Positions 1 through 25,896 of a stretch of DNA of 64,000 bases are shown here, piece by piece. The notes below the pieces were generated by a model, which was not told the origin of the DNA, did not search any database, and was given only the letters and a program-made list of their open reading frames with translations. The position numbers and the translations under genes were made by a program. How positions within the stretch are numbered: the stretch's first letter is position 1; each line of letters starts with the position of its first letter. This stretch comes from Erpobdella octoculata (Eukaryota > Annelida > Clitellata > Hirudinida > Erpobdellidae), in the NCBI GenBank assembly GCA_963978895.1, contig OZ022246.1:2053605-2117604 (forward strand). Direction: 5' to 3'.

Positions 1-1215
1 AGGATAGAAAAAATTGCAAAAACTTAAACTACTCAAATTACACTCTTTAGAGAAACGTCGATTACTGGCTGACCTCACTCTGCTACTAGATTAAAAATAA
101 CCTTACACCACATTACCTCTCATCAACTCAAATTATTACAGAACCAGAGGTCACAATCACTGATTGCTAACTACCTGATTCCGATGCGAAACATCAAAAC
201 ACTTTTTTTGCAACCATGTGGTAAAACCATACCATGTAACTCCTTGCTGGCTGATGTTGTAAATTCCGCAACTCTAACTCGCTTCAACTCAGCAATCCAA
301 TTACTTAACTTCAATCAATTTTGTTAGATTTTGGGAGCCTTAGAACATGATTTTCTTTGAGTTTCAAGTTGTGGGCTTTTTTGTAGTCCAGCTCTCTTGC
401 TCTGACATTTCTTTTGTTTAAATGCTGCTGCTGCTTGGTCATGTAAGCGATTATATGGGTATAAAGTATAAGTCTATAGGTATATAATAGACAATAATAG
501 TATAAGTCTATAGGTATATGATCGTATAAGTCTGTAGGTATACGTGACTTAAAGACTGCAACGACTGCAAGCCATCTTAAAAGATAGGCTCATCCTATAT
601 ATATACGGACCAGCTCTATCTCTCTCTGGAAGAGACAACTTCCAAGTTCAAAGAAATGCAGGAAAACTAGCAAAGATATGTTAAAAAGTTTTTTGCTACA
701 CATTAGTTTTCAACAATTGTATTTTAAATTTATTTAAAAAAAGTAAAGTAAGTAAGATTATGATTAAAATGGCGACAAAGAAACTGACAAGTCCTACACA
801 GTTGTTTATTTCTTCAGACCCGAGCCCTCGACTGAAATGGGCGCCCTTTTATCGGTGGATTGCGATGTAATAAATTTTCAAATTACTAATTAAAAAAATA
901 AAACAGGTTTTCATCTCGGTGTTTTTGATTTCGATTCCTCCGTAATCTCTCGGTAGAATAACAGGTGTGACAGGTAAACGGAGGGAGGTAGACGTTTTTC
1001 GAGTCGCTCAAAAAAACTTAATTTAATTTAAAGTGATTCATCTCGAAATTTTTGAAATAGGCTTTAATGTTTACGGATTAAATTGATTACATTTTCCGAT
1101 TTTTTCCACTTATTATCTGGCCAAAAAGCTAAAATAAAAACCACCCAACCAATGCAAACTTATAATTATATGGATTATTATTATGGTAACCGATTAAAAA
1201 AACCATCGAAGAATT
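1..1215. other. 5' flank of the polo-like kinase gene
   Basis: AT-rich non-coding DNA with no supportable gene. A short word of about 20 bp (GTATAAGTCTATAGGTATA and variants) occurs three times at about 461-543. The promoter and 5'UTR of the kinase presumably lie in the right part, but I could not identify a convincing core promoter. Confidence 0.5.
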
Positions 1216-4200
1216 ATGAAATGTGAAAAAAAGTCATCCAGCCACGGAGATCTCCTCGGATGCTGCTTCGGAGGGTTTCTTTTCAAAAAAGTTCCTTTTT
1301 CTTCGTCCCAAGAACTCGCGGTAGCCGGAGAAAAGCAGAAACTAGAAGAAGGTCTCGAACCGGAAGCACCGGCAGCGCCATCGACTAATGTCCCTACCGC
1401 CTCTACCGGGGACGACCCTCCACCGTACTACTTGCATGTAAATAATAATTACAACAACGTTTTGGGAACTAACCCGCTTAATATTTGGAGCTGCCAGGAG
1501 GGCAACAGACCTCCCCTGTCGAATAAAGCTTCGAATAATTTCCCGAATGAATACTACATATACGACAAGGAGAGCGACACGGTTTACCTCGTTGGTAAAC
1601 TCTTGGGGAAGGTTGTTTATTTTTTATCGGTTGTCTTTTACGATCTTAATAATGTCTAGTTGAAAATTTTTAATTGAGAAATTTCGTAATATTTTATATT
1701 TAATAACAGTTTTAGACGGCTTTATGTTTGGATTTAGTGATGTGTAATGTTAATTTTTTTTTAAATAAAAAAAGCTAATATTGATGAGGATTTTGTATTT
1801 TTTAATGCTCGAGAAAATAACATAAGAGTGGTAACGTGAAATTAATTTCTGCACACGATTTTGCAGGGCGGTTTCGCGAAATGCTACGAGTTGACCGACA
1901 CGAAGACGCAAAAACTTTTCGCCGGAAAGATAATTTCGAAACTGAAACTGACCAAGCCTCGTCAGAAAGAAAAGGTTTGCTTAGTTGTCGTTGTCTTCTT
2001 GCTTGATTTGACATGTAAACATTGACGATTGTCTGTTTGCTCTTGTTTTGCTTGCTCGACTGACTGAAATGTTTCCGTTTGTTAGAATTTCTGCGAGGTG
2101 GTAATTTTAGAGGTCTCTTGACCATCCACTTGTGGTTTTAAACAAATAATTAAAATTAATAAATAAAGCAAATCACTAAATGATGCAAAAAAAAAGAAAT
2201 TTATATGTTTAAGTTTTTTAAATTTAATTTTAGTTTTAATTAATTAGTTTTAATTTTAGTTATATTTCATTTAAATTTAATTTAGTTTTAGCTCAATTTA
2301 TTTTGATTTTTTTTTTAAATTTGTTAAGCATAAAAGTATGGTTTTTAAAACGACAATTTCTGTTAACGAAGCTACTTATTACTTGAGAATTTCGTCTATG
2401 AGCAGAGAGTAAGCTAATTAATTATTCTCACAGCTGATATTGAGCTTATGAATATATAATGAGGTCAGTTGTTTTTGTTGCTGTTAAGCTGGAAAAGTCT
2501 GCTGCAGATGTGTTGTGTGTGCGTCTGTGCGTGCGTGCACGTAAAGTTAAATTGAATTGTAAATTATATTCTTTGTTTGCGAGTTTCTCGATTTGTTTTG
2601 CAGCTTGCGGTCGGACTTTATCTGCCGTTAAATTAATCCGAGTTTCACAATCAGAAGTGTTTTCACATCAATGTTGTTTTCGACCTGATAAAAAAAAAAC
2701 TTTTTTAAATAATCGAATAAATTTAATTGTTTTTTTTTTTCAATTTAATTGTTTTTTTTCTAATTTATTTGTTTGTTTTTTTTAAATTTAATCGTTTCGT
2801 TCAATAAGTTTTTTAATTTATTCACGGCAGATTTTTAATTAATTAATCGACGTTTCAATAATATTAATAACGAATAACACCGTGCCAGATTCTGCACGAG
2901 ATCAGCTTGCATTCCAGTCTCCACCACGATCACGTTGTCGACTTCCACGACTCCTTCGAAGACGACTGCAACGTTTACATCATCCTCGAGCATTGCAGTC
3001 AAAAGGTATTCTTAACACCTGAGATTCGCAGAGTTTTTAAACGAGCCCTTTTTCATAGTGCTGGTTTCGTAAAGGTAAAGGTAAAGGTCATGCCATTAGG
3101 GCACCGCTTCGTATAATACACTTCAGCAGCGCCGGGAATGGCTCGTGCATATGAGATCGCGCACAGTGTTACTTGGTAGCGGTAAAACTCATACTCCGTG
3201 CTTCTGTAGATGGCATAAATGGCTTAGAACTCAGCTGACATCGCCACCATTGTTTGCAGGTGTATGGAAGCTAATTAATTATGAGTCTGTATTATTATTA
3301 TTATGTGTATTATCATATTTTACTGATTATAACATGCACAATGATGTTTTTTATTGCTTCCAGGCACGTGTTATACTTTCTAAAATACGGTATTGTAAAT
3401 GTAAGCGTGTTTGTGCAAGAGTTTGCCGAGCCCCTATTAACCTGGTCAGACAGGTGTGTACATGCTATCATCTCCCACGTAAGGAAAACTTAGCAGGTAG
3501 AATCGTATCTATCCATGGGGCATGTAAATGAACAGCGCTTCTGAGCTCTGGAAGTGATGCTATATAAATTATCAAACATTTACGTTTTTTTTTATTTTAT
3601 TTATTTATTTCTCTTTCACAACGCCTTTTCCAAGACAAGTCTTGCTCGAAGGCGAGAAAGGGTACTTGCAGAGGCAGCCATTTATAGGCGCCTACCCTTT
3701 TAGCAATGCGAGTGAACTCCTTGCTTAAGGGAGTTACGCTGGTGACGTATTTAATATAATTTTAAGCATTGAAATTATTTTCTATTTCGTCCAAAGTCCT
3801 TAGTACACATCCTGAAGACGAGACAGAAGTTGGTGGAGGCAGAGGTGAGATATTACCTGGTGCAGCTGCTGGATGGCATCCGTTACGTCCACTCGGAGCA
3901 CGTCGTCCACAGGGACTTGAAGCTCGGAAACATGCTGCTCGATGAAGACATGCGCATCAAGATCGCCGACTTTGGTCTTGCCACGAAGCTAGAATACCCC
4001 GGGGAGAAAAAAATGTTAGTTCTTTGGTTCTTTGAGTGTTTTTGATAATCTAGATGGGTATGTACAATACAACGGTGTCATTTAGAGACAGGGCTAAACA
4101 ATACTAGAATCAGTTGGGTTAGGGTTAGTTTCATGGCGGGGTGTACGTCTGTGCGTGCCTCTTGTAGGTCCGTGGCCATTCCCATGGTACTTCCAAGAAG

Positions 4201-7200
4201 TCATAAAATTGTATAGAACATTTTTTTAAGTTATATTTCTGTTTTTTAAGTTTTGAAATAGAGAAAATTGTGGCTGTAAACGAAGTTTTGTAGTTTTCCA
4301 GCTGAAATGTTAGCAAGCATTTTCATATAATTTTCTTATAAGAATCTGCACAAGTTTATTACGTCACGGTCGAAGTTATCAGACAACGACGTTCATTGTT
4401 TGGAAGCATTTTCTTCTGACATGAAAAATGAGAACGAGCAGCTAGTGACCTTATTTTGAAGGAAAAAAAACTGTTTAATCTTCAGATTAAGAAAACTTGT
4501 CAAGTTATTTGCTTCTAAACAAATAGACAAAATGCAGAATAAAAACTGTTCTTCAAACAGAAACCCATTCTTGAGTCGTAGAAGTCATTCCTAGTCTTTG
4601 AGACTGCAGCCTGCGAGCTATGAATGTGCCGCCTACTATTGGTGATGTTTTTCTTAGCTGTGTCATGCGAAGTGCATTCAGAAGTTTCAGACATGCTTTC
4701 TTTTACATTGTAACGTCATGACACATTTTGTGGATCAAAATTTTCCACAGTTTCACTGGAATGTTTGAATTTTTTTTTACCTTATTGTAAATTTTGTAAG
4801 CTCCTGCAAGTAGTGGTGTACAAAGTAGTAGTATTAGTAGTGATAGTGGTAGTAGTGTTAGTGGTAGTAGTGTTGGTGGTAGCGGCAACAGCGGTAGTAG
4901 TAGTAGTAGCAGCATATTTAGTAGTAGTAGTAGTAGTGGTGGTGGTGGTGGTTGTGGTGGTGGTGGTGGTTGTGGTGGTGGTGGTAGTAGTGGTAGTAGA
5001 AGTAGAAGTAGCTCTTGTAGTAGTAATATTTCAAGAGAGTTTTTGTACTTGTAGACTCTCTTGAATATCTTATCATGCTAAATATTAGCCTATTTAAAAT
5101 ATACATATTGTGATTATATTATATTCGAAAAGGCATATTTGCGTTGCTGAGATGTTCATTATATTTTTAAGCTTTTTCATCACGATGAAAATCACTCGTA
5201 TCAAAATTCACAGCTCTGTCACAGACATTCACCATTAACTGTCAGCATTGTTGACTAATTGCCGAATTGTATTAATAAATTAGTAAAATTCGAAAGTAAG
5301 AACTGAATCAACTGATCAAACAATTTATTTATTTATTTATTTTATTGCATGCTAGGTTTACTTTCTTTAGATGTAAATAATGTGTACATGGTGATTATTT
5401 GTTTTGATTTACACTAGGTGTACACAGTGATTGTTTGTCTTGATGTAAATGATGTGTATGCAGTGATTGTATGTCTTGATGTAAATGATGTGTATGCAGT
5501 GATTGTATGTCTTGATGTAAATGATGTGTACATAGTAATTGTTTGTGTTGATGTAAATGTTGTGTACGTAGTCATTGTTTGTCTTGAATAATTAATGTGC
5601 ATTTGGTTGATAAAACTGCAAATTTTTTGATGTTTTGATGTACACTAGATGTACACAGTGATTGTTTGTCTTGATGTAAATGATGTGTATGCAGTGATTG
5701 TATGTCTTGATGTAAATGATGTGTACATAGTAATTGTTTGTCTTGATGTAAATGATGTGTACGTAGTGATTGTTTGTCTTGAATAATTAATGTGCATCTG
5801 GTTGATAAAACTGCAAATTTTTCCTCCCGGATCAACCAGGACCGTATGCGGCACACCAAACTACATAGCTCCAGAAGTACTCCAGAAGAAAGGACACGGT
5901 TACGAGGTGGACATATGGGCTGTCGGATGTATCATGTCGGTATCTTCGTTGTTGCTAAAAATACTTTTTTACTTTAAATTCAAATTGTTTTTGTAGTTCT
6001 TTTAAGAGTTTAATATACAAATTTTGGTGTGTGTGGTTTATTTACATCAGCTTCTAATTTACCATTTAATTTTATGCATGGAGGTCAAACCGCCACTATG
6101 AAATACTTTTTTTTTAAACGTTCAAGGTACGCCCTGCTGTGCGGCCGGCCTCCGTTCGAAACGCACTCGCTGAAAGAAACTTATCTTCGTATAACCACCA
6201 ACCGCTTCCACGTTCCGAACCACGTCTCGCAGGCCGCACGAAAGCTCATTGTCCGACTACTCCACCCGGATCCTGCACAGCGTCCGTCGCTCTCTCAGAT
6301 ATTAATGGACGACTTTTTCACCTCGTACTTCACTCCAAAGTACCTGCCGACTTCCTGTTGCGAAGTTGAGCCGAAGTTCAACAACAAAGGACTTCAGGGG
6401 TTAGGATGATCGATTGTTTTTTTGAAATTACAAACCCGAATTTTTTTTCAAAGCGTGTTACTACTATGTATGTAACTAAAGTAAATTCTTTAAAAATTTA
6501 AAACAAATATTTATGTTAATTGAAACCTGTTGCTGTCAGTTTTTTTAATTTATCGAACTTTAAATTAAGTTAATTAGTTAGTTAATTATCAATAATAATA
6601 AGTTTTTTTTATAAGTTTGTTTAAATATTATTGAAAAGTTTGTCATTACTATGATGGATAGTGTAAGTGTAGGCCTGACTGTTTTCTAAGCTATGATTAT
6701 ACAGTGAATTAGATTTGTTATGCTCGTATTTACTATTTGTATCTTATGATTATGCTTATTTGTATCTCATGATTATGCTTATTTTTATCTTATGATTATG
6801 TTTATTTATATCTCAGGATTATGCTTATTTGTATCTTATGATTATGTTTATTTGTATCTTATGGCTATGCTTATTTGTATCTTATAATTATGCTTATTTG
6901 TATTTGTATCTTATGATTATGTATATTTGTACCTTAGGATTATACTTATTTGTTATTTGCTTAGTTTAAGAGATTTTGTCTTCATTTATCTGTTGGGCAA
7001 TAAACCTGTAAACACTTTTTAGCAACAGCTTGATAACTACATCGTACTTTTTAAATCCTTCATATTAACTTCACAGTGTTTGTTTGCTTGCTTGAACCAT
7101 ATGTCATTTAATCCAGCTATAGTTTGGTGCATTGAATTGTTGTCAATGACATTGCATTCTATTAAATTTTCAGATTGATTGAATATAATTTAAATAAAAT

Positions 7201-9022
7201 ATAAAATTAAATTAATTAAGACTGTGGTAGCCAAATTACAAATTATTTTTTTGTTTTGAACTGGTGGTAAGAGGCTATTATTGTATGATGATGATGTTGA
7301 TGGCGATAATGATTAAGTTGGTGATGCTGATGATTATTATGACGATGATGATGATGTTGATGGTGATTATTGTGGTGTTGATAATGATAGTTGTTGTAGT
7401 GGTGGTGTCGGTGATGATCACTAAAAATAATGAAGCAACAAATGTAATAAATTATTATATTAGATAAAGTTCTTCAGATACTTTTAATGGCTGATGATTA
7501 TACTTAATTTTGAACCTGTAACTGGTTTCAACTGATTTTGTATGTTCATATATGGCTATTAATTAGTCATTACACTTGATCTTGTGTGTGTGTGTGTTTA
7601 TTTTGCATGTGTTGTGTGTATGTGTACATGCGAGTGTGTTTGTCTTTAAAGTGCTTTGTTTAAATCGACGAATGAATAACTGAAAAAATATGACTTTTTA
7701 AGAATTAATGAATTCCCAACTCACATTTTTTTTTGATGGATCGTTTTCCATCTCGGAATTGAAGTAATTGAAGTAAACATGCAAAAGTTCACGGATGATT
7801 TCAAACTAATTGATTTATAGCAGTATTTATTTATTTAATGGATTTTTTTGTGTATTTATTTTGAAATGTATATCTGTATTCATCCTGTACGTTAGTTCTT
7901 GTTTTGCGTATTTGTATTTAAAATGCGTATTTGTATTTGATACTAGCTGGGATACCCGGCATTGCTCAGGTTTTTTGCCCATGAAAAGCCAAATGATTGG
8001 TTGGCAGATTGTTCTCTCAAAGAGTGCACAGACCACCAAACTCACCAAGCTTCCTTCCCAAGTGTGCCAAATTTTAGTGAAATTGGTCCATGTTTGTTTA
8101 GTTGTGGTGCTGATAGATACATGCGTACATTCATTTTCGTATATTAGATGCAGAGATGGGACCAAGAAATTTTTTAAAAGGACAAGACAATTGCTTTTTT
8201 GCTCAAGACCGAGACAAGACAAGACATTGAACCCACAAGACCGAGACAAGACAAGATATTGAACCCACAAGACCGAGACAAGACAAGATATTGAACCCAC
8301 AAGACCGAGACAAGACAAGATATTGAACCCACAAGACCGAGAAAAATTAGACATTGTCAAGGCAAGACATCGATTTGTTCCAAAAATAATGTTTTTTTAT
8401 TTTTTATAATAAAGTTTGAATACAAAAAGTTGATACACTTAGATCGATTATTTTTAATTAATACTTTTTAAAAACCCTAATGTTTGAACCTGTATATTAG
8501 ACATTTTGCTATGCTGACGTCTCATAATCAATCCACTCTGAGAAAAAATTCTTTCGGCTACAGCAGTTCTAGCGGGAACAAACCACAATCTAGAACTATG
8601 TCTCGAAACTCCATCTCTAATGAGATGTATATCTGTTTTTGATATGTTTATCTGCATTTGATACAAATATGAATATTGATCTGTATTTGATACATATTAA
8701 ATATTTATCTAAATTTTGATATGTTTATCTGTATTTTGATACAAATATGAATATTGATCTGTATTTGATACATATTAGATATTTATCTAAATTTTGATAT
8801 GTTTATCTGTATTTTGATATGCATAACAATGTATATCTCTATTTAAGATTTAAAACTGCCATTTAAAAGTAACGTAGTCATTTTTTCGTTACATCTCAAC
8901 AGAAAGAAGATGGAATTAGTAGAATGTGGAAAAAATATTACAAGAAAGCCTTCCAGAAGAATGGAAAAAGTACCTTTAGCTGTTGAGAGCCCTGTGAGGA
9001 TTGTTGTTTGTTTCTATCTATC

Positions 9023-9105
<83 letters not shown>

Positions 9106-11782
9106 GTATTGATCCACCTATCTAACTATCTATCTATCTAGATTTATAGATTCGCTTCTAAATACCAAGTTTTTATAATATAAATGTAATTGTGTAAGTA
9201 TATTATAATTACAGTGTCATATTACAATTACATTTAAGCGTAATACTTTGAATTATTCGAGCGCACCCATAAAAACTTTTCCGCTTTCTAATTTCGACGG
9301 CAGGCCCAGGCGGATGTCGTGAAACGAGATTTCGTTAAAGTTCCGTTCAAAGCGGAAGAGAAGCTCCAGTCCGTGAATATCGTCCGAGCGGAGCGGGAGG
9401 AAAGTTCGAAAGTTCGCGGACCGTCCAAACCTTTCCGGAAATTACATTCCAGAAAAGTCGTCTACAGAAAGCCGTCGATGCCGGCCTCCAGCGAAGTTGC
9501 CGGTTCTCTGGTGCCGACAAATTTCGAGAGATATTCCAAGTCTATCAAGATGTTAGAGGCGTGCGGAAGTATCGTCAACAAAGAGAACGATGTAAACAGC
9601 GGAAAGACAGGAAAGGATTTCAAGCGGAATAAAGTCGTGATTCATCATCCAGATTCGAAAACTTATTCGGAAAAAACTTCATCGTGTGATAGCTTTGGTG
9701 AGTTTTGAGATAAACTGTAATTTAGATTTGATTTCTTGTGTTTCACATTTAAAATGTTATTCCTGATGAAATCCTTAAAAAGTGTGTTTTCCACTTTTCA
9801 CTATATCACTTACCTTTGTGAGGCCATATTAGGCTCTTCACTAAATATGGGATAACAGTTAAAGCCAGCAGAACTTAAACTGCTGACCTTATGGCAAGCA
9901 GCTTACCACTAAGCTACCAAACCCCCCATATAATTTAATTGGCTTCCAGCTATTAAGTTTGGTTGTAATTTTTGTTTTAAAGTAAATAATTATTTAATTA
10001 TAATTTTTAAACGAAGGCATTTCCCGACTGTCTGCAATCCGTCTCTACAGGGCGCTGACTCACTGTTTGGAAACCATGCCACAGGGTATTTCCTCATTTT
10101 GTTTGTTGTCGTAGATATAATGTAATGTTTTTACGATTATATTTTGTTATAATGCATAATTTAAAATAGTAATATAAATATTTATGTTATTTATTTATAT
10201 CTACTTATATAATCTTTTTTGAAAATATTAATATAAATATTTATATTAATGACTAGATCTACTTATATAATCCTTTTTGAAAATGTTAATATAAGTACTT
10301 ATATTAATGATTATACCTACGTATATAATCATCGAACCTCACTCGCTAGGCTGCTCTTACTAGTTTTACGACGTTTAAAATATTATTTTTATATTTCTTT
10401 GTGACCGATTTGTTTGAAATATCAATCCGTAGTGGCCTATACATCATTCTTTGTTTTTTTTTTTTACATAAAAGTGTCTATTTCTATTCAATTTGTGTGT
10501 GTGTGTTTTATTCCAAGTATAAATATTTTGTCCTCTTTGTTCATAAAGATAATCATCTATAATTAAAGAATTCTTGATTAATTAATTAATAATCTCGATC
10601 AGATTCCTCTCCTAATCCGATTCACGACAGCAATCTGCTCTGGGTGACGAAATGGGTGGATTATTCCAACAAGTACGGATTCGGCTTCCAGTTGTCCGAC
10701 ATGAGCGTCGGGATTTTGTTCAACGACACGACAAGAATGGTTTTGTCTCCCGATGGAAGGCTAGTGTCCCTCGTAATTCGCATAAGTAGAAATGGACATT
10801 AAAATTTTATTACGATAAATTAATTTAAACGTGAAATAAATATTTATTCAAATATGTGTATTAGTTTTCATCTCATAATTCACAATTCACGTGTGTTTTT
10901 CAACCGATCGAAATACTGCTAAGTCACGTTTGTATTGCGTGTGCGACGTAAATTTGGAAGAAAAATCGTGCGATCCAGAATACACGAGCCGTTCTCGGTT
11001 TATACGAAGCGGCACACACGATGATATACCGTAATATTTATTCTTTTACGTTTTACAGATGCCTGACTTACAACGATTTGAGCAACCGTACGTTCGTGTA
11101 CGCCACCAATTCAGCCCCGAAGGAGCACCGAAAGAAAGTTACGCTGCTTCTGTACTTCAACCAGTACATGGACGAACATTTAATCCACGGGGCAGGCGCG
11201 ATCGACAAGCTCGCGGAATTCGACGGGGCCGCCGACTCCGAGAAGAAGATGCTCGGCGGACGAGATCTGAGCGAGAACGTCTTCATGAAGAAGTGGTTTC
11301 GCACGGACAAGGCCATCATCATGCATCTCAGCAACGGAACCCTCCAGGTCAGATTCGTAAAATTTTAAAAACGATTCTTCTTGGATTTGAACCAAGGACC
11401 TCAAATATCCAAAAGCAGACCACCTAACTAAATATAAGCGACAGTTTGTCTCATTTAATTGTTTCCACGTACCGATGAAGTTAAACAAGAACCGTTAAAA
11501 AAAAGTTCTATCGATCTGAACTTGACTTGTAAGTTTTTTTATTATTAATTAACTTCTATTCTATCTTCAAAGGTGAACTTCTTTGACGACCACACAAAAC
11601 TGATACTGAGCATCGAGGAACAGGACTACCTGGCAACTTACATAGACAACCAAAGAGAGTCCGCGTCATACAGGCTGCTGTCCATCACGAATTTCGGCTG
11701 CCGCAACGAGATCTCCGAAAGGCTCAAATACGCAAGGCGGATGTTGGAGGGAGTTATTAATTTGGGCGAAGAATCCGTCTGA
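1216..11782 (+). CDS. PLK2/3: Polo-like serine/threonine kinase, PLK2/PLK3 type (12 exons)
   Basis: Exons: 1216-1611, 1867-1974, 2889-3005, 3797-4014, 5840-5935, 6127-6399, 8903-8993, 9304-9697, 10017-10085, 10603-10759, 11059-11347, 11573-11782; they join in frame to 805 aa. The kinase domain (about residues 124-380) has the P-loop GKGGFAKC, the ATP lysine K153, HRDLKLGN (D247), DFG (D265) and activation-loop T281 in [11 protein letters not shown], equivalent to the activating Thr of PLK1. A basic linker (about 390-585) leads to two polo boxes (about 595-805) starting [20 protein letters not shown]; these bind phospho-primed substrates. The N-terminus is about 120 residues, longer than in PLK1, and SCC follows the kinase as in PLK2. 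The start is the first ATG in the open first exon. Exon 7 is the least certain (phase and splice sites only). Exon 10 needs a GC donor. Family-level role: centriole, stress and cell-cycle signalling. PLK1 identity cannot be fully excluded without a tree. Confidence 0.92.
4810..5010. repeat. GTA/GTG trinucleotide microsatellite in PLK intron 4
   Basis: An imperfect run of GTA, GTG and GGT triplets. Because the unit is a triplet it creates long Val-rich and His/Tyr-rich open frames that are not genes. Confidence 0.9.
5413..5823. repeat. 36-bp minisatellite in PLK intron 4
   Basis: About ten copies of a roughly 36-bp unit built on TGTCTTGATGTAAATGATGT. A larger tandem duplication is superimposed: the non-repeat tail (ATTAATGTGCAT ... 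GATAAAACTGCAAATTTTT) occurs at about 5589-5627 and again at about 5785-5823, the second time next to the acceptor of exon 5. Confidence 0.85.
6735..6960. repeat. 23-bp minisatellite in PLK intron 6
   Basis: About ten imperfect copies of TTATTTGTATCTTATGATTA plus three bases in tandem. Confidence 0.85.
7280..7420. repeat. GAT/GTT-rich triplet repeat
   Basis: Imperfect GATGATGTTGATGGTGAT-type microsatellite in PLK intron 6. The Met/Val-rich frame across it is a repeat artefact. Confidence 0.8.
7944..8147 (-). mobile_element. Short non-autonomous Helitron-like element
   Basis: Read on the minus strand it begins TCTAATATACGAAAATG and ends CCGGGTATCCCAGCTAG before a T. The 3' end is a small CCGGG/CCCAG hairpin directly before CTAG. 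An almost identical terminus occurs on the plus strand at about 57633-57658 (about 24 of 26 bases shared). TC start, hairpin, CTAG end and an A|T target are the Helitron pattern. No coding sequence remains. Confidence 0.5.
8165..8350. repeat. 32-bp minisatellite in PLK intron 6
   Basis: Four to five copies of a 32-bp unit containing GACCGAGACAAGACAAGATA and TTGAACCCACAA. Confidence 0.85.
8454..8585 (-). pseudogene. hAT transposase C-terminal (dimerisation) fragment
   Basis: The minus-strand frame reads [15 protein letters not shown] followed by RRQHSKMSN and LGFLK, matching the C-terminal dimerisation region of hAT transposases (the S/A-x-x-ER-F-S-x-x-G pattern). Only about 44 residues remain, with no upstream catalytic domain, so this is a dead relic in PLK intron 6. 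Confidence 0.7.
8640..8830. repeat. 79-bp tandem repeat
   Basis: About 2.3 copies of a 79-bp AT-rich unit starting GATATGTTTATCTGTATTTT; copies begin at about 8640, 8718 and 8797. It lies just upstream (on the plus strand) of PLK exon 7. Confidence 0.8.
9015..9141. repeat. (CTAT)n microsatellite
   Basis: About 30 CTAT tetranucleotides with a short interruption, in PLK intron 7 just after the exon 7 donor. Confidence 0.95.
9836..9930 (-). mobile_element. Possible tRNA-derived SINE head
   Basis: On the minus strand, GGTAGCTTAGTGGTAAGC resembles a tRNA A box, and about 30 bases on AGTTTAAGTTCTGC resembles a weak B box. It does not fold as a complete tRNA. It lies in PLK intron 8. Confidence 0.35.
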
Positions 11783-13270
11783 TAGCATTTCGTATATATA
11801 TTTATTTGTTTAAATTTTCTGTTGTTTATTTTGTACGTTTTGTAAAGAAAAATCATTTTTGGTTGATCATCGTTTACATTTTTGTTAGAAAAAAATTTCC
11901 AATCGCAAGGCAGATGCCAGGGTGTCATGAATGTTAGAATTCGATTATTAATACTGATCAGGCTGAATTTAGAAATAATGTTGCGTGAGAGTAGAAACGA
12001 TTTTTTTCACACGGGTTCGATACGTTAGCGGTCTTTTTTCTTCATTTCAAATCGTTTTAAAAACTGTGTACTACATCATCATCAAGTGCACTTGAGTCTA
12101 ATGATGTCAGGCAGTTTTCTATTACGTTTCAGTGTCTCTGCGTATGATTGCAATCATCGGTTCGTTGTGGCCTGATTAATTTCAATAGCTTCATTTTTTT
12201 GGACTTGAAAGTTGCCGTAATGATGATCAGAAGTTTCTGATAATTTCGTTTCGTTTTTCGGCTTTACATCATCAGAGGCTCAGTTTTTTTGTAATAGAAA
12301 GACGTCGTCGAAATTTTTTGTTCTCCAATAAAATGTGCCCCGAAAATACATTATTTTGTGCCTGTGTGCAAGTTATTTCAATGGTTCAGTTAAGAGCTTA
12401 TTTCAACTTCAGACGAGGTTCATTAAGCACCCATATAAACCGGTTCACCCAGGATCCGCATTTGAGCACGAAAACCTGCTGAGACTTTTACAGCTCCGAA
12501 TTCCTGCTGTCAATGAATATAAAAAAAAAAACTGAAGGTCAAGTGTGTTCAAACAATATCCAAGAGTATTACGTTGCATGGCACGGACCAAATTTTCTGG
12601 CCCGGCCCATTTCATAGACCAAATTTTCAGGCCCGGTCCGTTTTTAACATGCCTTAAATCTAAATACGTGGCACAAAAATCTCGGCCCGACCTGTTTGGA
12701 AACCTTAATCTCAAGGCTAGGTCCGGTTTGTGTAGTAATCAGGGCCGCAATGGCTACTACTTGGCCTACCTAACGGGAGTGTAACCTAAACTCGACTTTT
12801 CTTTTCAAAAAAAAGTTTCTGACCTTGGGGGTTAGGTAAAAAGTTGATGACCAGGAAAGTAAACACTAAATGAAAAAAATGTTCTAGCCAGGCGGTCCAT
12901 TCCTACCATGCTGCAAACGATTATCTCATATGCTCTACAGTAGTATGTTTTCAAACAAAACAACCGTCATCTTGGGTTCAGGTATCAACAATATCAGAAA
13001 CTTATTGAACTTTTTTTATTATAAAAAAAAACACAATAAAATCATCAAAACACAACTTTATCAGACATCTCACTGAAGGACTAGAAAGCAAAATTTGTTA
13101 AAAAAATTATTTCAACTTGACAGCACGATGATACATACATCTATTCTTAAAGATTTCTATAATATGTCTTAGAATTTTTCAGTAACAGAAATTTGAAAAA
13201 CACGCTAGACGTACGGTAAAAAAAAGAAGTTAACATCAGTCTAACACGAAAAAAGAAAAAAAAATGCAAA
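11783..13270. other. Convergent intergenic region PLK / APC
   Basis: No supportable gene. It should hold both 3'UTRs. The best plus-strand poly(A) signal is AATAAA at about 12327. At about 12575-12720 there is a short GC-richer internal repeat (GGCCCGGCCC and GGCCCGGTCC variants) of unknown origin. Confidence 0.45.

Positions 13271-25896
<12,626 letters not shown>

Noticed and set aside
3069..3760. A coding exon or a named SINE in PLK intron 3
   Set aside because: There are short GGTAAA repeats and moderately GC-rich patches, but no A/B boxes, terminal repeats or conserved frame that I could trust.
4703..5106. Val-rich, Leu-rich and His/Tyr-rich open frames on both strands
   Set aside because: Translations of a GTA/GTG microsatellite within a kinase intron.
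5413..5823. CRISPR-like regular repeats
   Set aside because: Contiguous 36-bp tandem units with no unique spacers, in a eukaryotic intron; a minisatellite.
12335..12784. Small overlapping frames between PLK and APC
   Set aside because: The frames follow a GC-richer internal repeat; no homology signal and no splice context.
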